From contig MCFE01000703.1 of assembly GCA_002104905.1 (NCBI GenBank), forward strand, positions 1 through 43,814: 43,814 nucleotides of DNA. Direction: 5' to 3'. The translations under genes were made by a program, and so were the position numbers. Shown in pieces: positions 29,833 through 40,376 of this stretch. How positions within the stretch are numbered: the first letter of the stretch is position 1; each line of letters starts with the position of its first letter. The DNA is from Basidiobolus meristosporus CBS 931.73 (taxonomy: Eukaryota; Basidiobolomycota; Basidiobolomycetes; Basidiobolales; Basidiobolaceae). The notes under the pieces are model-generated. The model searched no databases, was not told where the DNA came from, and was given only the letters and a program-made list of their open reading frames with translations.

Positions 29833-31132
29833 ATGGTCCCTATACCAAGCCTCAACTCATCTTTAGTACAACCCAGACAAAACCCATCCCACAGTTCACA
29901 AGCATGGTCTGGACCAGAAAAGTTGATGTTGGATTTGTTTGAGTTCTTACCAAATGATTTTAGTGTGGCCCAAGTGTCTATGATGAGCCTTCATACAGAT
30001 ATTTGGGCGCTACTCATTAATCTAGCAGAACTAGATACCTTGCAGAGTAGACAGAGATGAAAGAACCTGAGTAGAAAGCTGTGGCATGAGCTCTACATCA
30101 AGATGCCAGTGGATATATGTAGAAGATATATAACACGTCAAATATTGAAATCAAGAATCAGCAGAGAGTGAGGGGATTTGATGAGGAAGCCATGTGGGAA
30201 CAATTTTACGCGCAATTTGCCCAGTATGGGCTGGACACATCTGTTTGTGCCTCAACTTTGGGAACCAAAGCAATTTTGATTGAGTTTTTGCCTCAAATGA
30301 CTAATGTATTACATGATACATTTATGAGCTAAGTGGCTTCCAAGAGCAATATACACAGGCCTCATCCAGGCAACAGTTCCAAAGTATTAGACAGAGGGTA
30401 AGTGAATACCTTGAGGAACAAGATGGTGAGCTTCAAGAGGAAGAATACAAACCGCAAGCAACATTGTCTAGATCACGCCAGCATGCCTTACTGGATTTCT
30501 TACCATCCCTTGCAACATTGTCTAGATCATGCCAGCATGCCTTGCTGGATTCCTTACCATCCCTTGCAACATCAGCACACTGGCGCATGTCAGTCCAAAC
30601 TACTCCAACACCCTTCACAAGAGTGCCCTGCATTGACTCAATGCATATTGGGGCAATGGGTGCGCCTCAGAGCAAAGCCACCAGAACCCGCCAAACTGCT
30701 CAAAAAGACACAAGTCCATTGGAGCTGGGCAAGTTGGGTCAACAAGCAGTTTCACATCAAACTCAGCCAAGGGCCATGCCAGCACATCAAGTTGCATCTG
30801 TGCATACCATAACACCTGACCATCAGCAAGTTTCTTCTGGTGAACTGACAGATGATGACCTATATGAAGTGCCTCCACCACCAGAGCCTTTGGCAAGTAA
30901 AAGAACGCATCAGCACATAGCACTGCAGGCCAGCTCAGTTGCATTATCTGGAGCAATTCAGCACAGCCAAGCTGCAACATTGCACTCATCAACTAGGAGG
31001 CAAAATACTGGCTACAACTACACAAGTAGCCAAGAGGATAGTCAGCAAGAAAGTAGTTTAGGTGTGCAAAGTGAATCACTACCAAATGCTTCAGTAGTAA
31101 TCCCTGTGAGAAAAAAGCGTAGGAGAAGATGA
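29833..31132 (+). pseudogene. second gene of the Harbinger-like element (unknown, fragmented or spliced)
   Basis: Plus strand, divergent from the transposase. Starts MVPIPSLNSSLVQPRQNPSH (29833-30060). A middle piece in another frame reads GFDEEAMWEQFYAQFAQYGL (about 30177-30236). The last piece (30464-31132, extendable upstream to about 30370 through QQFQSIRQRVSEYLEEQDGE) is Gln/Ser-rich and ends in a basic tail, VIPVRKKRRRR, a likely nuclear localisation signal. It contains an 18-residue tandem repeat. Harbinger elements normally encode a Myb-like nuclear-import and DNA-binding partner. I see no clear Myb motif, so that role is inferred from position and the basic tail. Confidence 0.5.
30459..30566 (+). 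repeat. 54-bp tandem repeat, two units
   Basis: Units 30459-30512 and 30513-30566, differing at a few bases. In frame with the gene it repeats 18 residues (LSRSRQHALLDFLPSLAT and LSRSCQHALLDSLPSLAT). Confidence 0.9.
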
Positions 31133-31739
31133 TGAGATTGCATTGAATTGCTATTATTTGTAATAATCCAAACTACGCATTTTTTTGCAATCCACATTGA
31201 GCCATTGCAAATCAGTGATCATTAAATTTTTGATATAAGCTATATCAAGCTTGTCTCACATTTGAGACAGGACCCCTAATGATAAACACCTGGTGTGGTG
31301 GTGTATAGGTCCAAGGGAGAGATACATCCAACACATCTCAAGTGTTTTGTGTGTGGGGTGTTCACTGGGTGCAATAACCTCTGGCAAAAGCTTGCTAGGA
31401 ATACTTGGGTTCTGTTTCTATTCTAATGTGAAGGGGAATAAAGCCACAAGCTTGTCAAGGGAAAACTATTTAGCTACATTCCCCAACTTGGTTGGTGTCT
31501 TAACAAAAGTATGTGCTGGGTTCAGTGTCCTTTGAGATGACAATGTACTAAAGCTTCCAAAGTCAAACCAACTGTAAACTCCACCAGCAGGGACTTGATA
31601 AGAATGCAGCTATGGTCAATAGTTACAAAGACAGAAAAGTATCTTTGCCTGTACAAGAACAAACTTGAGAAAGAATCAAATATAATAAAAGATACCTACT
31701 CTGAGTATTCCTCACAAGTAGTGCCTCCAAGGTCAGTTG
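31133..31739. other. unassigned stretch inside the Harbinger-like element
   Basis: No convincing gene. It contains the 46-bp segment shared with 5839-5884 (at 31292-31337). On minus that segment starts TGTTGGATG at 31337, like an LTR start. An 80-codon frame at 31293-31535 is unsupported. Confidence 0.35.
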
Positions 31740-32124
31740 GCTGTCAGCACGGTTTCCTGGGAGTGTCCTGTGGTCTGGGGTTGGAAGTTCAGGTAGCAGC
31801 AGGTAGCAGTGATCACACTAATCAACAAGTCGGTATATTGATAAAAGGGATGATGATTTATTGTAGAGGGATAGCCTCCCTTATATACTTTTCTCACTGG
31901 CTAAGTGATTACTAATCATGGTGTTCCAGAAGGTTCCGGATATCAATAGAAATCTTAATGACATCAGAATGACCTAAGAATGTTCTAAGTAGGTGCTGGA
32001 AAGTTCTAAGAGGCACAGCACATCCAACCAATCAGGAATCAGTATTCTGAAACCTGTGTAACATGGGGATACCATATATGGTATGGAAATGGTAGGGATG
32101 GTGACATGGGTTGATCATGTGTCA
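31740..32124 (-). repeat. possible LTR remnant (boundaries uncertain)
   Basis: On minus a GTATATAAGGGAGGC promoter-like box (complement of 31878-31892) is followed by a short CT-rich tract, as in an LTR. Plausible outer limits start near TGTCAGCACGG (31746) and end near ATGTGTCA. No partner LTR or target duplication is visible. Confidence 0.3.
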
Positions 32125-32760
32125 CGGGTACTGGCGCGGGTACTTGCCTAATATAGAAGTACTTGTAGCTAGTAATCTTACATAAAGTGAGGGGTAACTT
32201 ATGCAATAAGGTAAGCAGGTGTGATAGTCAACCGGTTTATGGGATAGTACTGATTGGGTAAGACAAATGGGATAAAACTAAAATGAGTGTAGTAGAGATA
32301 TAGGGAAGTAGAAAATAAGGGAATGAGCACATCTGTCAGTGGGTATCCCTGTCACCCCACTACACCGGCATATGTATACATCATCTGTGTCACCAGTGCA
32401 GCTATTTGATCTGATTTGCACCCAAACAATTGGTTGTGTGCTAGCTATGACATCTTGTCCAATCACTGGGATCAGGAATTTACTTCTTAATGAGCAAAAT
32501 GGGATATTTGATGGCAAATCAGGTAGCTTGTGTATTGGTCAAAGAGCCAATTGAGGGCTGACAGCTTCAGGATACATTTGGATCAATTAACTACTGAGAT
32601 ACCATCCAATTGGAGTGATGGTAACTAAAATGGTAATTATCAGTGTAGTTTATAGTGTGATACGCATTTATTTCCATTTATACTAAAGAAACATATTCAA
32701 ATACCAGATCTTACCTACCATAATAGCGGTATCCAATTGCACACGTGATGCAAACATTAC
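32125..32760. other. unassigned stretch inside the Harbinger-like element
   Basis: More GC-varied than its surroundings. A 79-codon minus frame (32517-32278, with LIPVIGQDVIASTQPIVWVQ) has no family I recognise. Nothing else seen. Confidence 0.3.
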
Positions 32761-32948
32761 AAGTGGGTGCAATCATTTGTGCCAACCTCATTGTGTCAGA
32801 TTGTGCCATAGTGTGCAAGATTGTCCCACATGGTGCAAAATTGTCCAAGAGCAATTCTGCCTACTGGTAGCTACAATATTGCGCCCAATTGTTCTTAGAG
32901 ACCACAGATTCCGCTGTGCGCCTTGGCACAGTACAATGGAACAAGTCT
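32761..32948. repeat. right terminal region with GTGC-type repeats
   Basis: Dense TGTGCCA, GTGCAA and TTGTCC words lead up to the right terminal repeat, mirroring the left end. Confidence 0.55.
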
Positions 32949-34541
32949 TATGCCTATTCAGTCCTAATGATGAGCCCCAGACTGTAAAAGAGGCCCTAAA
33001 AGCCCTCAGATGAAGTTTTGGAGATCTGCAATGACTGAGGAATATCAGGCCCTGATGGAAAATCAAACTTGGGACTTAGTCAAATTACCAATCAACCAAA
33101 AATCAATTGGATCCAGATGGGTCTTCAAGAAAAAATACAAGGCTGATGGTACAATTGAAAGATACAAAGCAAGACTTGTGGCCAAAGGATACTCTCAATC
33201 AAAAGGACTTGACTATAACAAAACCTTTGCACAAGTAGCCAAGTTTAATTCCATCATATTAATGTTGGCTATTGCAGCCAAATATAAGTTTTTATTCACC
33301 AAATGGATGTAAAAACTGCATTTTTGAATGGAGAATTTGATGAGAATGTTAATATGGACCAGCCTGATGGGTTTATTGACCAAGATAACCCCCATTTGGT
33401 CTGCAAGCTTAAAAAGTCACTATATGGTCTCAAACAATCACCAAGAGCCTGGAATTGCAAGATAGACTCTTAGTTAGAATCTTTGAATTTCAAAAGGAGT
33501 AATGCTGACTATAGTATATACTATAAGCCAGATAGAGCAAATCCAGTTCTATTAGCTCTATATGTGGATGATCTTATTATTACTGCCAATAACCTAGCAA
33601 CATTAGAAGAGACTAAATATAGGCTATCTAAGGAGTTCAAGATGTCCAATCTGGGAGAACTCAGTTACTACTTAGGGATTAAGTTTTTCATAGACAGATG
33701 TACCCAGACTATTACCCTAAGCCAATTCAAGTATATTCAAGATGTACTAAAGAAGTACCAAATGAAAGACTGTAAACCAGCAGCTACCTCAATGGAGACA
33801 AACATTAACTTGGTCAAAACTCAACCAAATCAAGAGAGCGTGATGCTATCTGAAAGCCCTGACTTTCCTTATCAATCAATGGTTGGTAGTCTGATGTATA
33901 TCATGCTTGGAACATGTCCAGATATCTCATATTCAGTGGGAGTTGTCAGCCAGCATAATCAGAACTATGGATCTGATCATATTGCAGCAGTTAAGCTGAT
34001 TTTTAGATACCTAAAAGGAACTGCTGATATCTGCTTAAGATACACTTATAAGGATTCAGAACAGGATCTTGTGGGATACTCTGATGCTGATTGGGGATGG
34101 GATTTGGAAGACAGAATATCCACTACAGGATACACATTTCTTTACTGTAAAGGAGCAATTTCATGGAATTCAAGAAAGCAACCAACCATAGCACTTTCTA
34201 CCACACAGGCAGCGTACATGGCAGCCTGTGAAGCTACAAAAGAAGCAATGTGGTCAAGAAAGCTCTTTACAGATTTAGGCCTATGTCAAAAAACATCTAT
34301 TACTTTATTTCAAGATAATCTAGGATATATACAATTAGGTAGAAATCCAACTTTTCATGATAGAACCAAGCACATAGATATTAGACATCAATTCATATGT
34401 GAAGCTATAGAAACTAACTTAGTTAGCTTAGTTTACTGTCCTGCAGATGAAATGATTGCAGACATATTTACCAAATCATTAGCTAGAGACAAGTTTGAAT
34501 ATCTTAGGTCAAAATTAGGACTAGTCAGTATGAGCATTTAG
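32949..34541 (+). pseudogene. RT and RNase H of copia 2
   Basis: Resumes with the sequence following the TAT site. 33010-33312 is open ([20 protein letters not shown], then [17 protein letters not shown]). A frame break at 33287-33296 precedes [10 protein letters not shown]; the same break is in copia 3. 33320-33482 holds [11 protein letters not shown] and a stop. 33483-34541 is a 352-codon open frame: LYVDDLIITANN (YVDD intact), YLGIKF, QSMVGSLMYIMLGTCPDISY, RNase H with YSDADWGWDLED, ALSTTQAAYMAACEATKEAM and the end IADIFTKSLA. In RNase H the Glu of TTEAEYM is changed (TTQAAYM). Confidence 0.93.
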
Positions 34542-34542
34542 C

Positions 34543-34555
34543 TGAGTAGGAGTGT
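34543..34555 (+). promoter_or_regulatory. polypurine tract, copia 2
   Basis: TGAGTAGGAGTGT directly before the 3' LTR. Copia 3 has GAGTGGGAGTAT at the same place. Confidence 0.65.
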
Positions 34556-34821
34556 TGTAAATATTTGTAATTCCACCTAAATATTCACATAATTTAGTGA
34601 CTTTAATCATTACCTGCTAATCCTAGAGAATACTGACCAAATTCCTTGTTGGGACTCACTTAGAATATTTTCACCAAAATACCAGGTACCCAGAGCATGA
34701 AAATTCTCTAAGTTGTCCACACAGCCCCAAACTTTGCACACATGCTCTTGGGACCTTCCTTAGCCTATTCTACATGCTTGTAATGCCAGGACCATGTAAA
34801 AGTATAAATACTACTATTACA
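34556..34821 (+). repeat. 3' LTR of copia 2, truncated
   Basis: Starts TGTAAATATTTG and matches the 5' LTR for about 266 bp, up to AAATACTACTATTAC, then stops; about 80 bp are missing. Confidence 0.9.
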
Positions 34822-35118
34822 AACTTGGAATTCATCTGATTTTTTGCTGGTATTCTGCTGGTATTCTGATGGTATTTTGCTGGTATTCAGCTGGTGTTTT
34901 AGGTACAAAATTTCAAATGCAATTTTCAATGGAAGCAATGGGCAACTAATTACCAAATATGGTATGGATGCTAGTTTGGCAAGTCTCCTCCTTGACAACT
35001 TGTTTGCCTGCCTGCCCATCAGCTAAGAACAGAGATACTGAGAGTTGTCAATTTTGAGAAACTTGGAATTCAGCTGATACTATGATGGTATTTTGCTGGT
35101 CTTTTCTCAATTTTTTTT
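34822..35118. repeat. Repeat R, copy 2
   Basis: About 297 bp related to 25115-25433: starts (T)TACAAACTTGGAATTC and ends in a T-rich tract, then CTTAGGG. It carries four TGCTGGTATTC-like units (34845-34895). AACTTGGAATTCAGCTGAT recurs near both ends. It sits at the junction of the truncated copia LTR and the transposase C-terminal part. Confidence 0.65.
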
Positions 35119-36010
35119 CTTAGGGTGTGTTGATATTGTAGGAATATTTATCCAGAAGCAGATCACCAATGCCATCCTGTCACATCTAAAGCTTTTATGC
35201 AAGGAGTCTGTGACAGGATTTGAGTGGCTATACTACAAACATATAGCTGAATATGTAGATCTCTGCCACTACTGTATCCATTCTCTACTCCATCCTGCTG
35301 GGTGTCTGGAGAATGTTGCCCCTTACTTCACCTTTTGGGAGTTTCCCATGGAGTAGATATGTGGGGAGGTAGCAAGACAAGTCAAGTTGCAGGTACTACC
35401 ATACTCCAATCTTATCAGGAATATTGCCTTCAGGTCAGGTATTATTGTATACCAAACTCATCAAGAATATCACCATCAAGTCTGTCAAAGATGTGATGGG
35501 TTGGCAAATGGAGAACAGCCAGGAAAAGTTGGATAATACTGATTACAGATGTGCATATAGAGACACCTATGCATATGACAAAATATAAAAATACAAACAA
35601 GAGCCAGAGCACACCTATTATGGGGACCAGACTCCTCAAGGAGAGGGAATTTATTGGCTAAATACTAAGAAGTTCTCTGCGGATATTTGGAGGTATCCAT
35701 GGCAACAGTGACAGCAACCAAGCATATGTTTGCATGATGTATATATTACCAGCAATACAGGGCATATGGAAACTTTGCAAGTTTCACACTAAAAAGCTGT
35801 AAATTTGAGGTAATAGAAGTTTGTTAATTGCAGCAGGTACACATATATGTAGAGGTCAGTAATCAGGAGGCCGTATTTTGTTTGATTCAAGCTATTTGTG
35901 GAGTACCCAAGGTAGTAGAGGGTAAGCAGATAAGGTGGGGTAATTCAACAGTGGTAATATGAATGGTACAAGGAGAGGTAGAAGAAGAAAATACCATTTA
36001 GTCAAATGGC
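35119..36010 (+). pseudogene. Tnp2-like transposase C-terminal part, copy 3
   Basis: Starts within GIFIQKQITNAILSHLKLLC (matches 4100-4000 of copy 2), followed by CHYCIHSLLHPAGCLENVAP, TFWEFPME at 35330-35356 and a decayed AKH-type C-terminal block near 35700. About 1 kb of the gene between 25497 and here is missing. Stops and small gaps throughout. Confidence 0.68.
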
Positions 36011-36398
36011 ATGGTGACATTATACAAAACTAGTTGTAGGCTGCCATACTGCCATTGTAATGCCAGCAGAGGTTTGAAGTGAGGCAATCAGAACAATATC
36101 AAGTTTTCTGCCATATAAGGCAGTTGAATGTACCGGCCAGTTAGGTCTGCTTGAATAAATGTAGTGTGCATTAGGATTGTCATAATGCCATGCAATTCTT
36201 ATCAAGAGACTGCTAAAATGCTGTCAAGGTTCTAACTCTAATTGGTGGCAATAACAGCAATAGGCCATCATGATCCTGTCATAAGATTGTGGAGGATCAA
36301 TAATTCCAAGCTGCTGGCACTATGTTGGACTCATTGTGGGATCCTGATGGCTGATGTGGATTAAACCTACTTGCAGGACCAAATAATTGTATAGGGGG
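36011..36398 (+). repeat. Tnp2-side terminal noncoding block, copy 3
   Basis: Same end block as in copies 1, 2 and 4. Ends GCAGGACCAAATAATTGT then ATAGGGG. Confidence 0.6.
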
Positions 36399-36663
36399 GT
36401 TTGGTTGGGAACCAGACAGATCTGCATTTTTTGGTGGCATATATATGGAAGTGAGTCAAACCAAAGGGGAAATAATGTTATATATATGTGTGTATGTAGG
36501 GCCACAACTTTATTTATAATGCATATTATGGCGGGTGATCATCTAATCTTACACTCATGTAGGTTCAATGTTGCAAATACAAGACTATCTGATATTCATA
36601 TGAGTACAGACAAAAAAGTAATACAAAGTTATTGTGTTGTTTAGTGTTGAACTTTTTTCCCCA

Positions 36664-37830
36664 TGGACAAGACTACTTTGAATCCACATTGTAAGAGAAG
36701 AGAAAAAAGACCATGTGGCTATTGGAACAAGCCTCCCAGCCATGAATCAGGTATAGAGCATAGGAAGTTTTACAAGGATCACAGCCAGTGTTTTGCCACA
36801 CAAGTCATGCTTGAGCATTCATCCAGTACTACCACACCAACAGTATCTTCCCAGTTACTTAATACTTCCATAATGGCACCTAGCTGTACCTGTCACCTTG
36901 CGCAAACTGAGTCAAGTGAGTTTGTGACATGTTTGGGCTCACCTCAGCATTCTGAATATATCACACAGAGTGATGGCTTTGAAGAAGAAGGCTTACTGAT
37001 GCATTGTGACCAGATGCCTCTTCCATCTTGCTTGGTGTGTGGAGAATATTGAACCTTGCTTCACCTTTTGGGAGTTTCCTATGGAATGGATGTGGGGGGA
37101 TAGTAAAACATGTTAAATAGCAGGTACTATGGTATCCCAGTCTCATTAAGAATCTAATCTTAAAGTACAACATGGATGTCATGAGCTGGTACATTGAAGA
37201 CAGCCAGGAAGAGTTGGAAAGTATTGAGGATAGATATGCACATGGAGACACCTATGCCTATGGCATTAAGAAGCTACACAATCTCAATGCTAGGCTTGGC
37301 TAGACACAGCAAGCAACTAACTTTTATTACAACAATTTCACTAAAGTACACTGTGCCTCTCCTGGTTACAGGCCAATTTCTACCCCATTCAAAATGGAAT
37401 TCACACAAACAAGACCCAAAGTGCACCTGTTAGGGGAACTCAAATCCAGCAGGGAGAAGGAGTATATTGGCTAAGTACCACAAAGTTCTTTGTGGATATG
37501 CTGGAGGTATTCATGGCAAAGGTAGTGTCAACCAATCATATGTTTACAAGATGTATTTTTACTAACAATATAAGGTTAATGGCAGCTTTGCAAGTATTGT
37601 TCTGAGAAGCCATAGAGTTGAGTAGATAGAAGTGTGTCCATAGCAGTGGGTATGTGTATGTAGAGGCTAGTAAGCAGAAAGCCATGACTTTCCTTGATCC
37701 AAAATATATATAGAATACCTAGGTTTGTAGTGAGTAAGCAAACAAGGAGAGGCAATTCTACAGTGGAATATACAAATGGTGCAAGGGTAGGTACAAAAAG
37801 GATATACCAATTGTTAAATTAGCATGGTAG
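36664..37830 (+). pseudogene. Tnp2-like transposase, copy 4 (deletion derivative)
   Basis: ATG at 36664 (MDKTTLNPHCKRREKRPCGY) gives the cleanest start in the window. The Cys/His cluster runs through CGYWNKPPSH and HRKFYKDHSQCF to the linker CHLAQTESSEFV. At about 37010 the sequence jumps, with a frame running to 37052, to the C-terminal region (GEYWTLLHLLGVSYGMD in another frame, then AKVVSTNHMFTR-like sequence near 37520). Comparison with copy 2 puts the deletion at nearly 1.9 kb. CGYW replaces the second Cys of CGYC. Confidence 0.66.
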
Positions 37831-38212
37831 CACTATACAGAACTAGCTGTACACTGTTGAACTGCCATTATAATGCTAGCAGAGGTTTACAAGGAGGCTG
37901 TAAAAACTCTGTCTAGTTTTTTGTCATATTTGGTAACTGGATGTATTAGCAAGTCTGGTCTACTCAGATAAGTATAGCACACATTAAGACCATTAAAATG
38001 CCATGCAGTTCTTGCTCAAAGACTATTTAAATACCATCAAGCTCCTAACTTTCTTTGGCATTAAAACCAGCAAACCACCATCATACTACTGCCATAAGAT
38101 TGTGTAGAGGATCAATAATTCTGAGCTACCAGCATTATGATGGCCTCATTGCAGGACTCTGATGGCTGCTTCAGATAGGATTCACCTGCAGGACCAAACT
38201 ATACTTCATAGG
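37831..38212 (+). repeat. Tnp2-side terminal noncoding block, copy 4
   Basis: Aligns with 36011-36398 and 16641-17027. Confidence 0.6.
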
Positions 38213-38330
38213 GGTATATGGAAGGCATCTAGATGAAGAATCAAGAAAGACAAGTGCCAATAAGAAGAAAGAAGAAAGTGATTTAATAAGCAATGATAGT
38301 CAACAAAGGAGGTATTTACAACCCTTTTAC
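38213..38330 (+). pseudogene. copia gag scrap
   Basis: About 100 bp matching the copia 2/3 gag around YGRLLDEELRKSSANKKEEE to NDNQQRR (compare 26415-26720), ending near GGAGGTATTTACAACCC. It is a fragment on plus, next to a minus-orientation LTR, so the two are not from one intact element. Confidence 0.8.
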
Positions 38331-38344
38331 TACATGGTAGATTT

Positions 38345-38688
38345 TGTTGTGAGTGTCTTGGAGATATTGGAAGTGATTGGGAGAGCAAGTAAATATGCAG
38401 TATCCACCTACTAATTCATTCAATGTAAAAGTAGTATTAATACTTCTACATAGTCATGGCAGAATTGACAAATAGAATATGATAAGGAAGGTTTCAAGCA
38501 CATGTGTGCAAAGTTTGGGGCTATTTGGAGAGCTTTCAGAATACTTATGTTCTGGGTACCAGAATTATGCTGAAAATATGCCAAGTAAATCCCAACAAGG
38601 AATTTGGTCAGTATTCTCTAAGACTTGTAGTTATTGATCTAAGCAACTAAGCTAAGTCAATATTTTGGTTGAATTGCAAACTTTGACA
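38345..38688 (-). repeat. degenerate solo LTR of the copia 2/3 family
   Basis: 344 bp from TGTTGTGAGTGTCTTGG to CTTTGACA, matching 38771-39116 along its length with many changes. No internal region attached and no clean duplication. Confidence 0.85.
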
Positions 38689-38770
38689 ACAAGTATTACA
38701 AGCCACTGAGAAGCAAGGGCTACTCTGAAGGTATGTATCACCATGCCTTTGCATTGACACGTGATAGTTT
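38689..38770 (+). pseudogene. Tnp2-like transposase, copy 5 (segment 1)
   Basis: Matches copy 1 at 8955-9030 (EKQGLL-type then HHAFALTRDS, the region before FSL and SCWP). Cut at 38770 by the copia 3 LTR. Confidence 0.7.
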
Positions 38771-39116
38771 TGTTGTAAGAGTCTTGGAGATATTGGAAGT
38801 GATTTGGAGAACAAGTAGATTATGTGGTTTTCACTTAATGATTTATTGAATGTAAAAGTAGTATTTATACTTTTACCTGGTCTTGGCATTACAAACACAT
38901 AGAATAGGTTAAGGAAAGTCCCAAGAAAATGTGTGCAAAGTTTGGGGCTGTTTGGACAACTTATCAAATTTTCATGTTCTGGGTACCTGGTATTTTGGTG
39001 AAAATATTCTAAGTAAATCCCAACAAGGAATTTGGTCAGTATTCTCTAAGATTTGAAGGTGATGATCTAAGTGACTAAGTTAGGTGAATATTTAGGTGGA
39101 AATACAAATTTTTACA
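38771..39116 (-). repeat. 3' LTR of copia 3
   Basis: 346 bp, TGTTGTAAGAG to ATTTTTACA on plus. Confidence 0.95.
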
Positions 39117-39128
39117 ATACTCCCACTC
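39117..39128 (-). promoter_or_regulatory. polypurine tract, copia 3
   Basis: Minus strand GAGTGGGAGTAT directly before the 3' LTR. Confidence 0.75.
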
Positions 39129-39129
39129 A

Positions 39130-40376
39130 GCTAAATGTTCATACTGACTAGTCCTAATTTTGACCTATGATATTCAAACTTGTCTCTAGCTAATGGTTTG
39201 GTAAATATGTCTGCAATCATTTCATCTGTAGGACAGTAAACTAAGCTAGCTAAGTTATTCTCTATAGCTTCTTGTTTGAAATGATGTCTAATATCTATGT
39301 GCTTGGTTCTAGCATGAAAAGTTGGATTTTACCTAATTGTATACATCCTTGATTATCTTGAAATAAAGTAATAGGCGTTTTTTGACATAAGCCTTAATTT
39401 GTAAACAGCTTTCTTAACCACATTGCTTCTTTAGTAGCTTCACAGGCTGCCATATATTCTGCCTCTGTGGTGGAAAGTGCTACGGTTGGTTGTTTTCTTG
39501 AATTCCATGAAATTGCTCCTTTACAGTAAAGAAAGGTGTATCCTGTGGTGGATCTTCTGTCTTCCAAATTTTGTCCCCAATCAGCATCAGAGTATCCCAC
39601 ATAATCCTGTTCTGAATCTTTATAAGTGTATCTTAAGCAGATATCAGCAGTTCCTTTTAGGTATCTAAAAATCTGCTTAACTGCTGCAATATGATCAGAT
39701 CCATAGTTCTGATTATGTTGGCTGACAACTCCCACTGAATATGAGATATCTGGACATGTTCCAAGCATAATATACATCAGACTGCCGACTATAGATTGAT
39801 AAGGAAAGTCAGGGCTTTCAGATGGCACCAAGCTCTCTTGATTTGGTTGAGTTTTGACCAAGTTAAGGTTTGTCTCCATTGGGGTAGCTGCTGGTTTACA
39901 GTCTTCCATTTTGTACTTCTTTAGTATATCTTGAATATACTTGGACTGGCTTAGGGTAATAGTCTGGGTACTTCTGTCTATGGAGAACTTAATCCCTAAG
40001 TAGTAACTAAGTTCTCCTAGATCGGACATCTTGAACTCCTTAGATAGGCTGGATTTAGTCTCTTCCAATGTTTCTAGGTTATTGGCGGCTATAATAAGAT
40101 CATCCACATATAGAGCTAATAGAACTGGATTTGCTCTATCTGGCTTATAGTATATACTATAGTCAGCATTACTCCTTTTGAAACTCAAAGATTCCAAATA
40201 AGAATCTATCTTGCAATTCCAGGCTCTTGGTGATTGTTTGAGACCATATAGTGACTTTTTAAGCTTGCAGACCAAATGGGGGTTATCTTGGTCAGCAAAC
40301 CCATCAGGCTGGTCCATATACACGTCCTCATCAAGTTCTTCATTCAAAAATGCAGTTTTTACATCCATTTGATGAA
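39130..40376 (-). pseudogene. RT and RNase H of copia 3
   Basis: 40368-39394 is a 324-codon open frame starting [20 protein letters not shown]. It has [23 protein letters not shown] (RT catalytic YVDD intact), YLGIKFSID, QSKYIQDILKKYKM and SMVGSLMYI-type blocks. RNase H follows with YSDADWGQNLED and ALSTTEAEYMAACEATKEAM. A TAA at 39394-39396 after LRKLFTN, where copia 2 reads FTDLGL, removes the last ~90 codons of RNase H, whose sequence continues damaged to about 39140. The frame starts one base out of register with the upstream RT piece. Confidence 0.94.

Larger units (their letters stand above)
28429..32948. mobile_element. PIF/Harbinger-like DNA transposon, 4.5 kb, inserted in copia 2
   Basis: Flanked by TAT (28426-28428 and 32949-32951); copia 3 has the uninterrupted site with a single TAT. 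The left end reads AGACTTGTTCTGTTGG and the right end, inwards, AGACTTGTTCCATTG, followed on both sides by a GTGCCA word. Termini match the MITE at 11929-12662. It contains a DDE transposase (minus) and a second gene (plus), the usual two-gene layout of Harbinger elements, and 3-bp target duplications fit that superfamily. About 1.5 kb at the right is unassigned and may include an older insertion. Confidence 0.85.
25498..34821 (+). mobile_element. Ty1/copia element 2, interrupted and 3'-truncated
   Basis: Plus-strand copia element of the same family as copia 3: 5' LTR 25498-25843, primer site, gag, pol to 28428, then the 4.5-kb Harbinger-like insertion, pol resuming at 32949, purine tract and a 3' LTR (34556 on) that loses about its last 80 bp at 34821. 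The truncation also removed the middle of the flanking transposase gene, so no target duplication is left. Confidence 0.93.
17031..36398 (+). mobile_element. Tnp2-type transposon copy 3, split by copia 1, a solo LTR, repeat R and copia 2
   Basis: Pieces: ORF2 (minus) 17031-18324 and 23009-23764; intergenic region 23765-24056; Tnp2 (plus) 24717-25114, 25434-25497 and 35119-36010; end block to 36398. It begins CCCTAAGTG, three bases (CTA) after TAGGG ends copy 1. The copia 1 break is exact (GGATA on both sides). The middle of Tnp2, roughly 1 kb, is missing at the copia 2 right side. Confidence 0.7.
36399..38212 (+). mobile_element. Tnp2-type transposon copy 4, internally deleted
   Basis: Directly follows the end of copy 3. 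It holds part of the intergenic promoter region (36402-36660), the Tnp2 N-terminal part (36664-37010), then jumps to the C-terminal part (37015-37830) and the end block (37831-38212, ending CAGGACCAAACTATAC then TTCATAGGGG). ORF2 and the catalytic middle are absent. Typical of nonautonomous deletion derivatives. Confidence 0.65.

Noticed and set aside
30615-30992. 125-codon minus-strand ORF
   Set aside because: Antisense to the Gln/Ser-rich frame of the second Harbinger gene, which has the tandem repeat in frame and a natural stop.
31293-31535. 80-codon plus-strand ORF as a gene
   Set aside because: Its start lies in the 46-bp segment that is antisense to the Tnp2 start in copy 2; no domain or homologous copy supports it.
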